From: Clostridia bacterium
Lineage (GTDB): Bacteria; Bacillota; Clostridia; Christensenellales; CAG-138
Assembly: GCA_017524445.1 (NCBI GenBank)
Contig: JAFXVP010000035.1
Span: 1 to 36,607, forward strand
Direction: 5' to 3'
DNA length: 36,607 nucleotides
In this document: positions 1-8,181 of the stretch, piece after piece
Numbering within the stretch: position 1 is the stretch's first letter
Layout: the number at the start of each line of letters is the position of its first letter
Notes under the pieces: model-generated
What the model saw: only the letters and a program-made list of their open reading frames with translations
Database searches by the model: none
What the model was told of the DNA's origin: nothing
Position numbers and translations under genes: made by a program

Positions 1-2
1 AG

Positions 3-440
3 ATCGGCAAGGACGTCGATTTCCCGGAGGACATCGGGCTGATCATCGAAACGCCGGGCTTTCTGCCGCAGCTTTCGGGGCTTAAGAACCTTGAAATCCT
101 CGCGTCCTTGAAGCGCAAGATCAACCTAAAGCAGATCGCCGACACGATCCGCCGCGTGGGGCTCGACCCGATGAGCAGTAAGCCTGTCGGCAAGTATTCG
201 CTCGGCATGCGGCAGCGCCTCGGCATTGCGCAGGCGATCATGGAGGAGCCGTCGCTGATGATCCTCGACGAACCGATGAACGGACTGGACAAGCACGGCG
301 TCGCGGAGATGCGCGATCTGTTCAAATCGCTCGCCACCGACGGACGCACGATTCTGCTTGCGAGCCACAACATCGCCGACATCGAAGCCTTGTGCGACAC
401 CGTCTGCGAAATGGACGCAGGGGTCATGACAATGTTATGA
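3..440 (+). CDS. ABC transporter ATP-binding protein, 3' part (BcrA-like)
   Basis: The start lies outside the window; the reading frame is open from base 3. The visible 145 residues are the C-terminal two thirds of an ABC ATPase: a Q-loop region with the phrase IIETPGFLPQLSG, the signature YSLGMRQRL, Walker B and D-loop (LMILDEPMNGLD) and the switch histidine in ASHN. Walker A is not visible. The wording and short C-terminus resemble the bacitracin/lantibiotic-resistance (BcrA) group, in which the ATPase works with a separate membrane subunit to export or resist peptides. The partner would lie upstream, so the substrate is unknown. The gene stops immediately before a block of repeats and looks complete at its 3' end. 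Confidence 0.9.
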   Translation: MGKDVDFPEDIGLIIETPGFLPQLSGLKNLEILASLKRKINLKQIADTIRRVGLDPMSSKPVGKYSLGMRQRLGIAQAIMEEPSLMILDEPMNGLDKHGVAEMRDLFKSLATDGRTILLASHNIADIEALCDTVCEMDAGVMTML

Positions 441-463
441 CGCTCCGCTTTCGCCGAAATCAG

Positions 464-649
464 TGCCCTCCTTATGTAAAGGAGGAGATGGCGACGCGGT
501 AGACGGCGCGTAGCGACGTCGCGTGACGGCACCGCTGCAACGAAGCGCAGCGGAGTGTGTAAGGCGGGCGAAGCCCGTCGAGAGGATTGTCGATGAATTA
601 CAATCCCTCTGGCACCTTCGGTGTCACCTCCCTTTACACAAGGGAGGCA
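464..649. repeat. Intergenic MITE-like element with terminal inverted repeats
   Basis: The left end (464-485) and the inverted right end (627-649) match closely: TGCCCTCCTTATGTAAAGGAGG against TGCCTCCCTTGTGTAAAGG and onward. Each end is itself a small hairpin. Inside are more palindromes, including AGAGGATTGT / ACAATCCCTCT around 575-610 and GGCACC-TTC-GGTGTC at about 611-625. No open reading frame is supported. The size of about 186 bp and the nested hairpins fit a non-autonomous miniature element or structured intergenic repeat. This is inference from structure only. Confidence 0.6.
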
Positions 650-659
650 GATAACGAAC

Positions 660-710
660 CGAAGGCCTTCTCCTTGAGAAGAAGGTGGCACCGAAGGTGA
701 CGAATGAGGT
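660..710. repeat. Second, related repeat end module
   Basis: The hairpin CCTTCTCCTTGAGAAGAAGG (666-685) is followed by TGGCACCGAAGGTGACGAAT. The same order, hairpin then CACCGAAGGTG, appears on the opposite strand at the right end of the element at 464-649. This is therefore probably one terminal arm of a related but different copy, inserted next to the first and now incomplete. Confidence 0.45.
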
Positions 711-853
711 GTTTCCGCCGCGCATGTCGCCGAAATTGCCCGATAAATGTACCCGTAGGGGCGATAGCGACGCGCGGGAAGCGCGCGACGGCACCTATGT
801 AATGGAGCGTAGGCGTAGTGGAGCCCCCCGACGCCCCGCAGAAAGGAGCTTTT
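711..853. other. Non-coding leader upstream of the first lipoprotein
   Basis: This is the remainder of a 413-bp gap. It holds GC-rich inverted stretches around 755-800 (for example CGCGCGGGAAGCGCGCG) that look like a third repeat fragment. The ribosome site AAAGGAG lies just before the lipoprotein start at 854. I see no convincing sigma-A promoter here. The open frame that begins upstream at 818 is only an extension of the lipoprotein frame. Confidence 0.4.
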
Positions 854-2326
854 ATGAAACGAATCATCATTCTTTGCCTGCTTTGCGCCCTGCTGCTTGC
901 CTGCGTACCGACGCCGGAGCAGGAGTATGTCGTCAACAAATCGGACGACGTGCTGGAGGAAAAGCTTCACGCGACGCCGATCCCGGTTGCGGAGGACACG
1001 GTGGATACCGTACCCTCAGAAGTCTCGGAAACGGACGCGCCGCAGACGGAGGAGACGGCAGCGCCGAAAGAGACCTTGCGGCAGACGTTTCCGGCGCATT
1101 GGAACGACACGATCGCCGTGACCGATACGCTTTCGGTCACGATCGACGCGCCGGTCGTGACCCGCGCGGACGGCGTCTATCCGGTGTATCGCTCCAAAGC
1201 GCGGGACTTCACGCAGGAGGAGATCCTTTCGATCCTGAACACGCTGCTGCCGAAGCCGGTGAAGCGCCTGTCCGGCGCAATGACGAAGGAGATGGTCGGC
1301 GCGCAGATCGAAAGCTTCAACGAGCAGGCGGCACGCTGGCAGCAATGGCGCGCAAAAGGCAGTCCGGAGAACGAACGCCCGGACGGCGAGGAGCTGACAG
1401 ACGAGGAGATCGCGATCATTTTAGACGAATACGCCGAGCAGCTTCGCCTTGCGCCGGAGCGTGACGAGGAGCAGCCGGTCGCGGAGTACGACCCGACGCT
1501 TCTGAGAGCGGTCTATGGATTGGAAAACGGCAAAACGGTGACCGTCATTGCCGGAGAAAGCATGACCGGCTTCAGCTTGGGCAGCGGGAATATCTATACG
1601 CAGGCAGAGCACGACCGCGATCTGCAGTTTCCGGGCGAGGCGGAATATGACGTTAACGGCTGGCTGCCGGTGACGCTCAAGCGGGAGACGGCGGAAAAGA
1701 CGCTTTGGGAGACGCTGGATCGGATCGGCGTCGAGGGCTTTGCGATCGTTTCCGCGCAGGGCGCAAACATGATCCGAAGTGACGGACGCGCGTCCGAGGC
1801 AAGCGGCTGGTTGTTCGAGCTCGCACGCGACTTCGGCGGTTATCCTTTAGAGCCGAGCGCAAAGGCGGACGGGCGGATCAAATACGCCGAGGGCGACGGC
1901 TTTGAAGCAAATGCGCCGATCCCGAAGGAACGGATCCGGATCATGGTCGCGGAGGATGGCGTCGTCGATTTCACGTACGGTTCGCCGAAGCAGATCGTGC
2001 GCGCCGTCAACGAAAACGTGGAGCTGCTGCCGTTTGATGCGATCCGCGAAAAAGCGATCAACGGCCTGCGATTCGCGTTCGCGGGATACGGTTCCGGTGA
2101 AAACTGTCAGGCAAGCTTTACCGTGTTCAAGGCGGTCCTGACGGTCTATACGCTCAGGATCCGCGGCGAGGACGGATATTACGAAATGCCGTGCTGGCTG
2201 CTACTGTTCGATCACACGCTCGCATCAGGCGATTACACGTTCGGTGACGCGCTGGGCAGGCAGTACCGCGCTTTGGTCATCAACGCCGTGGACGGCAGCA
2301 TTGTCAATCCGCGGCTGGGATATTGA
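854..2326 (+). CDS. Secreted lipoprotein A1 (DUF6034-like)
   Basis: A 490-residue lipoprotein. The start is placed at the ATG at 854 because AAAGGAG precedes it and the product begins with a textbook lipoprotein signal ending in the lipobox LLAC with Cys17. After the cysteine comes VPTPEQEYVVNKSD, then a Glu/Thr-rich linker to about residue 75, then a long mixed alpha/beta region without recognised catalytic motifs. It is paralogous to the protein at 6323-7678: shared features are CVPTP, the VVNK phrase, the HW-x-(D/E)-T motif, YPV near residue 110 and a conserved C-terminal NAxDGS. The pattern resembles the uncharacterised DUF6034 group of Firmicute lipoproteins, from memory and unverified. 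It sits 29 bp ahead of the CARDB-like gene and probably acts at the cell surface with it. No enzymatic function can be named. Confidence 0.85.
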   Translation: MKRIIILCLLCALLLACVPTPEQEYVVNKSDDVLEEKLHATPIPVAEDTVDTVPSEVSETDAPQTEETAAPKETLRQTFPAHWNDTIAVTDTLSVTIDAPVVTRADGVYPVYRSKARDFTQEEILSILNTLLPKPVKRLSGAMTKEMVGAQIESFNEQAARWQQWRAKGSPENERPDGEELTDEEIAIILDEYAEQLRLAPERDEEQPVAEYDPTLLRAVYGLENGKTVTVIAGESMTGFSLGSGNIYTQAEHDRDLQFPGEAEYDVNGWLPVTLKRETAEKTLWETLDRIGVEGFAIVSAQGANMIRSDGRASEASGWLFELARDFGGYPLEPSAKADGRIKYAEGDGFEANAPIPKERIRIMVAEDGVVDFTYGSPKQIVRAVNENVELLPFDAIREKAINGLRFAFAGYGSGENCQASFTVFKAVLTVYTLRIRGEDGYYEMPCWLLLFDHTLASGDYTFGDALGRQYRALVINAVDGSIVNPRLGY

Positions 2327-2355
2327 AAAACGAACGAAAGAGAAGGGCAATAGGT

Positions 2356-4248
2356 ATGAAACAGATAGTATTTGCATGGATTTTGGTATTGATTCTGGCT
2401 TTGACGCCGGTACTGGCAATCGCCGAGGGCGACGAAACGGAGCCGCCCGCAACGCAGGAGCCGACCGCGACGCCGAGCGCGGAACCGACGGCGTCACCGA
2501 GCGCGGAACCGACAGCGTCGCCGAGCGCGGAATCGAGCGCGGAACCGAGCGCCGCACCGACCGCATCGCCTTCGACACAGCCGACGCAGGCGCCGGCGGA
2601 CGATCCGGCCGATCCTCTGAAGATCGACACATACTGGCAATATCCGGGCATGGAAAAGAGCTATGCGGGCGGATACATGCCGGTGCAGAAGGACGGCAAG
2701 GTGCAGTTCATCATGCCGTTGCTCGGAAAAACGCTCGGCAGCACGATCCGTGTTGTGCCGGAGTTCCCTTCCGACGGTCCGTTTGCACCGACCAACCTGC
2801 AGTTCGATGTATATGAAAAGACATACGACGTCACGCAGGGCAAGGACAATAAAACCGGAAAGATGGACGCATATCTGATCCGGTTCGACGCGCCTTTGAA
2901 AAGCACGTATTACAACGGTACATATACGGTCACGCTCCACGTGACCTACAAGACGCCCGCAGGCGATCCGGTCGAGCAGACGTTCAACATGCAGGTACAG
3001 GTGACAGGCGGCAAGAACCCGTCCTCCGGCGGTGGCGGTGGCGGAATGTCGGCGGTCAGGAAGCCGGTCATTCTGGTCGACGCCTGCACGATCACGCCGA
3101 CCGAGGTTTCCGGCGGGGATACGGTCACGTTCAAGCTCTCCCTGAAAAACGTCGGCAACCGCGAAGCGAAGAACATCCGCATTTCGATCGCACCGGAGAG
3201 TGAAGCGCTCACGCTGAAATCCGATCTGAACGCGCAGTTTACGGAGCTGATGGCGATCGGCGGCACGGTTGACGCGACCTTTGATCTGTCGGTCACGCCC
3301 GGCGCAAAGGAGGGCGATATCGTGGTGCAGACGGTCGTCGCGTACGAGGACGCTTACGGCGGCTCGTACACGGAGGAAGGAAAATACCGTGTGCGCATCA
3401 CGCAGCCGAAGGTGGAGATCGTTTCCTGTGAGTATAACGACGTGGTCGGCGGCGGCGAGGAATTCACGGCGACGCTGACGATCCGGAACACCGGCACCCG
3501 CGACGCAAAGGACGTCGTCATTCGCTATACCTCTGAGGATGAGACGATCCGAAAGAAGGGCATTCAGGATTCTGTTACGATCGGCGAGCTTAAAAAGGGT
3601 GAATCGACGACCGTGACGTTCGACCTGCGCGCGCTGCCCTCCGCAAGCGAGGGACGGCACGCCGTGGACTTCCTCTGCTCCTATGCGGACACGAAGAGCA
3701 CCGGCACGTATGCCGAGACCACGCATTGCGAGCTGACCGTCTACCAGAAGGCGTCGATCGGCTACGACACGGTCAAGCTGCCGGAGAACGTCACGAGCGG
3801 CGAGACCTTCGTACTCCCGATCTGCGTCTACAACACGGGCTTTTCGCCGCTGTACAACGTGCGCGGCGTGCTGAGCGTCGACGGACTGATCTGCTCGTCG
3901 GCATATCTCGGCAACATCAAACCGCAGGATTCCGTGGTCAAGGATCTGTCGATCTTCGTCACGACCCTGTCCGGCAGCAGCAAATACGGCGGGACATGGG
4001 GCAATTTCCAGCTCTATTACGAGGACGAGAACGGCGAGCAGCAAAGCATCTGGCAGGACCTCACCTGTACGATCAACGAGCCGCAGAAGCAGACGGACGA
4101 GGAAAAGCTCAAGCAGGAGCAGGAGCAGAAGGAGCAGCAGACGCTGTCGCAATGGTGGATCTCCCTGCTCGTCGCGATCGCGGTCATCATCATTCTGATT
4201 GCCGTCATCGTGATCGCCCGCTTCGCCCGCATGCTGCGGATGAAGTAA
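2356..4248 (+). CDS. Membrane-anchored CARDB-like surface protein B1
   Basis: A 630-residue protein starting at ATG 2356, preceded by AGAAGGG. It has a signal peptide (about 1-23) and a Pro/Thr/Ser/Glu linker (about 26-82) built from TASPSAEP-like units. A first beta-rich domain and a glycine run follow near residue 228. Three repeated Ig-like modules of CARDB/NEW3 type follow (roughly 235-350, 352-470, 475-585), each marked by a phrase such as LSLKNVGNREAKN, LTIRNTGTRDAKD or VYNTGFSPLYN. A Gln/Glu/Lys-rich charged stretch precedes one transmembrane helix at about 607-626 and a short basic tail. The layout matches COG1361 S-layer-like proteins, extracellular adhesive or scaffold proteins held in the membrane. 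It lies between two lipoprotein genes and presumably forms an envelope complex with them (inference). Confidence 0.85.
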   Translation: MKQIVFAWILVLILALTPVLAIAEGDETEPPATQEPTATPSAEPTASPSAEPTASPSAESSAEPSAAPTASPSTQPTQAPADDPADPLKIDTYWQYPGMEKSYAGGYMPVQKDGKVQFIMPLLGKTLGSTIRVVPEFPSDGPFAPTNLQFDVYEKTYDVTQGKDNKTGKMDAYLIRFDAPLKSTYYNGTYTVTLHVTYKTPAGDPVEQTFNMQVQVTGGKNPSSGGGGGGMSAVRKPVILVDACTITPTEVSGGDTVTFKLSLKNVGNREAKNIRISIAPESEALTLKSDLNAQFTELMAIGGTVDATFDLSVTPGAKEGDIVVQTVVAYEDAYGGSYTEEGKYRVRITQPKVEIVSCEYNDVVGGGEEFTATLTIRNTGTRDAKDVVIRYTSEDETIRKKGIQDSVTIGELKKGESTTVTFDLRALPSASEGRHAVDFLCSYADTKSTGTYAETTHCELTVYQKASIGYDTVKLPENVTSGETFVLPICVYNTGFSPLYNVRGVLSVDGLICSSAYLGNIKPQDSVVKDLSIFVTTLSGSSKYGGTWGNFQLYYEDENGEQQSIWQDLTCTINEPQKQTDEEKLKQEQEQKEQQTLSQWWISLLVAIAVIIILIAVIVIARFARMLRMK

Positions 4249-4265
4249 AGCGTCGGAGGAGACAA

Positions 4266-4685
4266 ATGAGAAAAGCATCTGCTGTTATCATTTTGCCGCT
4301 TGTGTTGGCTTTTGCCTTCGTTGGGTGTACAAAATACACATCGGAACCGTCGGCAGAAGAAACTGCCGTCATATGCCGGTATCTGGGCGTGAGCGCCGAG
4401 GAACCGGATCGCGTATCAATTCATGTGGTATACAACCGCCATGAAGATCCCGTTTACCTGTTGGGCGTATCCGAATCCGGATATGTGATCGCAAAGCGTT
4501 CAAACCTGATGATCTGCGAGAATGGAGGAAAGAACCCTTATGCGGAGTATATGGAATTGAAAAAGTACTACGGCGAACCGCTCTCCTATACCGTGTACGA
4601 TCCGTCAAATGCAGAGAAACCCTATCACAATCTTGTATTTGATACGTACGGAACCACATATTCCGAAGCGCATATGGGTCAATAA
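4266..4685 (+). CDS. Small lipoprotein C1
   Basis: A 139-residue predicted lipoprotein. GGAGG at 4256-4260 sets the start at ATG 4266. The signal peptide ends in FVGC with Cys21. The mature part contains the phrase ICRYLGVSAEEPD, then VVYNRHEDPVYLLGVSESGYVI, and a tyrosine-rich C-terminus. No known domain is recognised. A close paralogue (C2) lies at 7817, where the same stretch is almost identical but the end is lost. The gene follows B1 by 17 bp and belongs to the same transcription unit as A1 and B1. Its function is unknown; co-location suggests that it assembles with the surface proteins. Confidence 0.85.
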   Translation: MRKASAVIILPLVLAFAFVGCTKYTSEPSAEETAVICRYLGVSAEEPDRVSIHVVYNRHEDPVYLLGVSESGYVIAKRSNLMICENGGKNPYAEYMELKKYYGEPLSYTVYDPSNAEKPYHNLVFDTYGTTYSEAHMGQ

Positions 4686-4814
4686 CAGAGCCCATCAAAC
4701 GACGGATTTGCCGTTCACCGTGATCGCGCGTCTGTTTGATTGCACGATTCTCTGCAACACATTTCATATTTGATTCGTCTTACTATACAGAACAACAAAA
4801 AGGAGATGAACCGA

Positions 4815-6326
4815 TTGAAACGAACCATCACAGTGCTGCTGCTGTCTCTGATGCTCGTCGGATGCGTGCAGCCGCAGACGGCGCAGTCCGGGCCAATAAC
4901 ACCTGCGCCGACGGAAGAGACGGAGACGGTAGAGATCTCGCTTGAACCCGTCCAGACGGAAGCCGCACCGACCGCGATCGCAACGAACGTACCGGAGGAG
5001 ACGCTTCCACCGGAACCGACCGACGCGCCGAAGGCGCAGCCGCTGTATGTCGGCACGACAAATGAAACGCCGACAGACTCGCTTGAACTGCCAATCACGA
5101 TCAAGGAGATCGACTGGGAAAAGCTCTCTGCCGGAAAGCAGTACGAAACGAAGTTTTACAACGAAACGGTGAACTTTCAGAACCTTCGCATGACAGTCAT
5201 AAGCTTTGCGTCGGGCGAAAGCGGAACGCAGTTCACGCTGCGGCTCGATTTGCCGGACGAGTGGACGGACCTCCAATGCCTTTCCATGAATCCGTGCTTC
5301 GGTTTCCGCTTCTGTCTCGACGGCAAGGCAAAGCACGATTTTCGGCTGATCGACCAGGAGCCGATCATGAGCGAAGCGCTTGCCGCCTCGCGCCGCGATT
5401 CCTTCACAATGACGTACCGCAGCGAGACCGTGACCGACACGGTCATGCACGCCGCGTACGAGTGGAAGATCGTCCCGATCTTCTATTACCGGAAGAAGTT
5501 TTCGGGCAGCAACTACAACAACAAAGAGGGCAGGACCTATATCGAGGTCGAACAAGGCGACGTCTGCATCTTCAACGGAACCGAAGACGCCTACTGGGGC
5601 GGCACGGTCGGCATTACGGAGCTGAACGAACTGCCCCTAACGCTTCCGATCGGGCATACCGTTGATCTGCCGGAGCCGATGCGCGAACCGAAGCTTTTGC
5701 AGGTGACCGTCTGGACGGAGGACGTCGAACGCAACAAGGCGGAAGGACATTACGGCGCGGACGGACGGCTGAAGGACGGCTCCTATGTGGTCTACGGCAC
5801 ATATCGAAATGTCACCGTCGATTTCTCCGAGCTGGAATTCCATATCGAGCGGTTCTACTACTGGGAGCACGGATTTTTCTATACGCTGCACATCGTCTAC
5901 CCGGAATCGTGGCCGGAGGAAGTGATCCAAAATGCGCGGTTTGACATTGAAGCGTTCTCAGACGGCGAGCCGTACGGGGAGAAGGTCAGAAACGGAAGGG
6001 TGGCGCGCTCGTATTTCAAGAGCGCGGGCGGGTGGCTTGACGCCGGGAATACCAAACCGTATTCGACGGAAAAATACATCGTCTGCGACAGTAAGCGCTT
6101 TTCGCTTTCCGATCCGATCCCGAAACAGGAGCTGACATTCAAGGTCTGGCTCGAATACTTCCCTACGATCCGATTCGATAACAGCGATAAGGAGATCGAT
6201 ATCACAAACGGCGAACCGTATTATATGGAATCCATCCATGAATACGCATGCGACGTACTCATACCGCTGACCGAGTTATCGATTTCCACCGATACGTTCA
6301 CATTCCGGCAGGGAGGCGCGCAATGA
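4815..6326 (+). CDS. Secreted lipoprotein D, unknown function
   Basis: A 503-residue lipoprotein. The TTG at 4815 is preferred over the in-frame ATG at 4806, because AGGAG (4801-4805) abuts 4806 directly but lies at the right distance from 4815. The TTG start also gives the compact signal MKRTITVLLLSLMLVGC with Cys17. A Pro/Thr/Glu linker runs to about residue 80. The rest is beta-rich with many aromatic residues and no catalytic motif that I recognise. It is not obviously related to A1/A2. Its stop overlaps the start of A2 by 4 bp (ATGA), so the two are translationally coupled and probably function together. Confidence 0.8.
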   Translation: MKRTITVLLLSLMLVGCVQPQTAQSGPITPAPTEETETVEISLEPVQTEAAPTAIATNVPEETLPPEPTDAPKAQPLYVGTTNETPTDSLELPITIKEIDWEKLSAGKQYETKFYNETVNFQNLRMTVISFASGESGTQFTLRLDLPDEWTDLQCLSMNPCFGFRFCLDGKAKHDFRLIDQEPIMSEALAASRRDSFTMTYRSETVTDTVMHAAYEWKIVPIFYYRKKFSGSNYNNKEGRTYIEVEQGDVCIFNGTEDAYWGGTVGITELNELPLTLPIGHTVDLPEPMREPKLLQVTVWTEDVERNKAEGHYGADGRLKDGSYVVYGTYRNVTVDFSELEFHIERFYYWEHGFFYTLHIVYPESWPEEVIQNARFDIEAFSDGEPYGEKVRNGRVARSYFKSAGGWLDAGNTKPYSTEKYIVCDSKRFSLSDPIPKQELTFKVWLEYFPTIRFDNSDKEIDITNGEPYYMESIHEYACDVLIPLTELSISTDTFTFRQGGAQ

Positions 6327-7678
6327 AACGCATCATTCCATTATTGCTTTGCCTTTTCCTGCTCGCCTGCGTGCCGACGCCCGATCGGGAGGCAGTCGTG
6401 AACAAGGCGGACGGGACGTTTGAACAGACAGTCACCGCGCCGAAAGAGGATTCGTATCGCTACGAAGCGCCGACACATTGGACGGAAACGATCGAAATGA
6501 AGAACCTGAACATCCTAATCGACGCGGATATCGTCATGTCGGAAACCGACGTCTATCCGGTGCAGACGATCGAACGGCACATGTTTACCGGAGAGGATGT
6601 TTTGACTATGCTGAACGCATGCTTTTCCGCTCCTTTTACACTGCGTGAAAACCCATACAGCATGGCAGAGCTGGAGGAAGATATTCGGCTGTTTATGCGT
6701 GGAGAGGTAATCGACAGCGACGATGAAACAGGCGAGCTGACCTTTGCTCCGATCAACGAGAATTCCGAGGAACTTATTGAGCTTCGCGAAAAGCTTGCGC
6801 AATGCCCCGCCGAGGACACGTTTATTCCGTTCGATCCGAGTAAGCTCGCATACAGCAGCGAGGGATACGTTGTGCGCGATGCGGATGGAACGCTGCTGTA
6901 TCTGCAGTTTCGCAAGGATGTGCTGTCGGTTTCGACCGTGCGCAGCGGTTCTGTGCAGGATGCGGGAACCGTGTACACCGGCGGCATCTTCGGTGAACCG
7001 TGGCACCGGACGCTGGATAAAATTGTGATTACGGAAGCAGAAGCGATTGCGCAGGGCGAAGCGCTTTTAGAAAAAGCGGGGCTTTCTGACCAGTTTGGCA
7101 TCGGTCGGTGCGAGCCGGGCCGCATTGTACGTCCCGCTGCGGAAGCGCCGTATTACGAAGAACCGTCCGAAGGATACATTCTCATGATCGCGCGAAGCGG
7201 CGGAGGGTATGTACCCTATCCGCAGGGTGAGTATTATGGAGAGGATTCCAACAGCGCGCTCAGTAAACGCGTGGACGAAAGCGAGTACTTTGATCGTTGG
7301 TCGATGGATTGGATGGAGCTGTATGTGTCCGATCACGGCGTTGAATCGGTTAACTGGTACGAACCGAACGCCTATGTGCTGAACGCAAACGAAAACGTGC
7401 GTCTGCTACCGTTTACGGAGATTCAGGCGCGCATTCGGGACAATCTCAAATTCAGCTATGCATGGACGGATGAGAACAATCATCGCATCACGGAGCTGCA
7501 TGTAAAGAAGATTGTACTTTCCTGTTCGGTTGTGCGCATTGCGAATAAACGTGACGAGGCGCTGCTGACACCGACATGGGTGGTCGTTTACAATAATGAC
7601 CGCAGCGAGCAGGTGATGGGACATGATTCGCTGATGCTGATCAATGCAATCGACGGCAGCTATCTGCATGTCGGCTGA
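6323..7678 (+). CDS. Secreted lipoprotein A2, paralogue of A1
   Basis: A 451-residue lipoprotein. The start at ATG 6323 overlaps the preceding stop in an ATGA arrangement. The signal peptide ends in LLAC with Cys16, followed by VPTPDREAVVNKADG, which parallels A1. The Glu/Thr linker of A1 is mostly missing, which explains the shorter length. Shared landmarks are HWTETIEMKN, DVYPVQT, LNANENVRLLPF near the end, and the terminal AIDGS. The coding sequence looks more AT-rich than A1, which may reflect a different age or weaker constraint. The C-terminus runs straight into the remnant of a B-type gene. Surface-exposed, function unknown. Confidence 0.85.
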   Translation: MKRIIPLLLCLFLLACVPTPDREAVVNKADGTFEQTVTAPKEDSYRYEAPTHWTETIEMKNLNILIDADIVMSETDVYPVQTIERHMFTGEDVLTMLNACFSAPFTLRENPYSMAELEEDIRLFMRGEVIDSDDETGELTFAPINENSEELIELREKLAQCPAEDTFIPFDPSKLAYSSEGYVVRDADGTLLYLQFRKDVLSVSTVRSGSVQDAGTVYTGGIFGEPWHRTLDKIVITEAEAIAQGEALLEKAGLSDQFGIGRCEPGRIVRPAAEAPYYEEPSEGYILMIARSGGGYVPYPQGEYYGEDSNSALSKRVDESEYFDRWSMDWMELYVSDHGVESVNWYEPNAYVLNANENVRLLPFTEIQARIRDNLKFSYAWTDENNHRITELHVKKIVLSCSVVRIANKRDEALLTPTWVVVYNNDRSEQVMGHDSLMLINAIDGSYLHVG

Positions 7679-7799
7679 TTCAGAGCAGCAAACCTTCTCC
7701 CAATGGTGGATCTCACTGCTTGTCGCGATCGCGATTATCGTCATCCTTGTCGCCATCATCGTCATTGCCCGCTTCTCGCGCCTGCTGCGGATGAAGTAA
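7668..7799 (+). pseudogene. Remnant of a CARDB-like gene (B2): transmembrane tail only
   Basis: From about 7680 to the TAA at 7797-7799 the frame encodes EQQTFSQWWISLLVAIA and onward to RLLRMK. This is nearly identical to the last 40 residues of B1, including the transmembrane helix and the basic tail. All the exterior domains are missing, so this is the 3' stump of a deleted paralogue fused to the end of A2. An in-frame ATG at 7668, inside the A2 stop region, would allow a 43-residue single-span membrane peptide. I see no good ribosome site for it, though coupling to A2 translation is possible. A relic is the simplest reading. Confidence 0.7.
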
Positions 7800-7816
7800 C
7801 CATAGGGGATAAATAA

Positions 7817-8121
7817 ATGAGGAAAGCATTTGTAGTTATCATACTGCCGGTTCTATTGGCTTTTGCCTTCATTGCGTGTACACAATACGCATCGGAACCG
7901 TCAACAGAAGAAGCAACCGTCATTTGCAGGTATCTGGGGGTGAGCGCCGAGGAACCGGATCTTGTATCCGTTCACGTGTTATACAATCGTCACGAAAATC
8001 CCGTTTACTTGTTAGGCGTTTCCGAATCCGGATATGTTATCGTAAAACGCTCAAATCATATGATCTGTGAGAGTGGAGAAGAAATCCGTATGATGGCTAT
8101 ATGGGCTTGAAAAAGTATTAA
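7817..8121 (+). pseudogene. Frameshifted small lipoprotein C2, paralogue of C1
   Basis: The gene starts at ATG 7817 after GGGGAT and encodes a signal peptide ending in FIAC (Cys21). The conserved CRYLGVSAEEPD and YNRHENPVYLLGVSESGYVI phrases match C1. Around 8078-8092 one base is missing relative to C1, so translation ends at 8110 in an unrelated tail (97 residues). Shifting the frame restores YDGYMGLKKY, matching YAEYMELKKY of C1, and then meets TAA at 8119-8121. The last 35 or so residues of C1 have no counterpart. This is a decaying duplicate. The lipid-anchored N-terminal part could still be made. Confidence 0.75.
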
Positions 8122-8126
8122 CATGA

Positions 8127-8157
8127 TAAAAGCAGCGGGAGAATTTGCTCCCGCTGT
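8127..8157 (-). terminator. Intrinsic terminator of the TnpV-like gene
   Basis: Read on the minus strand, the stem CAGCGGGAG / CTCCCGCTG has a 6-nt loop and is followed by CTTTTAT. It lies 25 bp beyond the stop at 8182. On the plus strand the same hairpin ends the lipoprotein region but lacks a good T-run. Confidence 0.75.
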
Positions 8158-8181
8158 ATCCGTTTACTTGTGTAAACGTGG

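Noticed and set aside
2494..4278. 594-residue open frame antisense to the CARDB-like gene
   Set aside because: It is a GC-rich shadow frame with Arg/Leu/His-biased composition and no ribosome site; the sense frame has clear domains.
4686..4805. Promoter for lipoprotein D in the 120-bp gap
   Set aside because: Candidate boxes such as TACTAT lack a partner -35 box at 15-19 bp; the gap shows only a small ACGG/CCGT stem.
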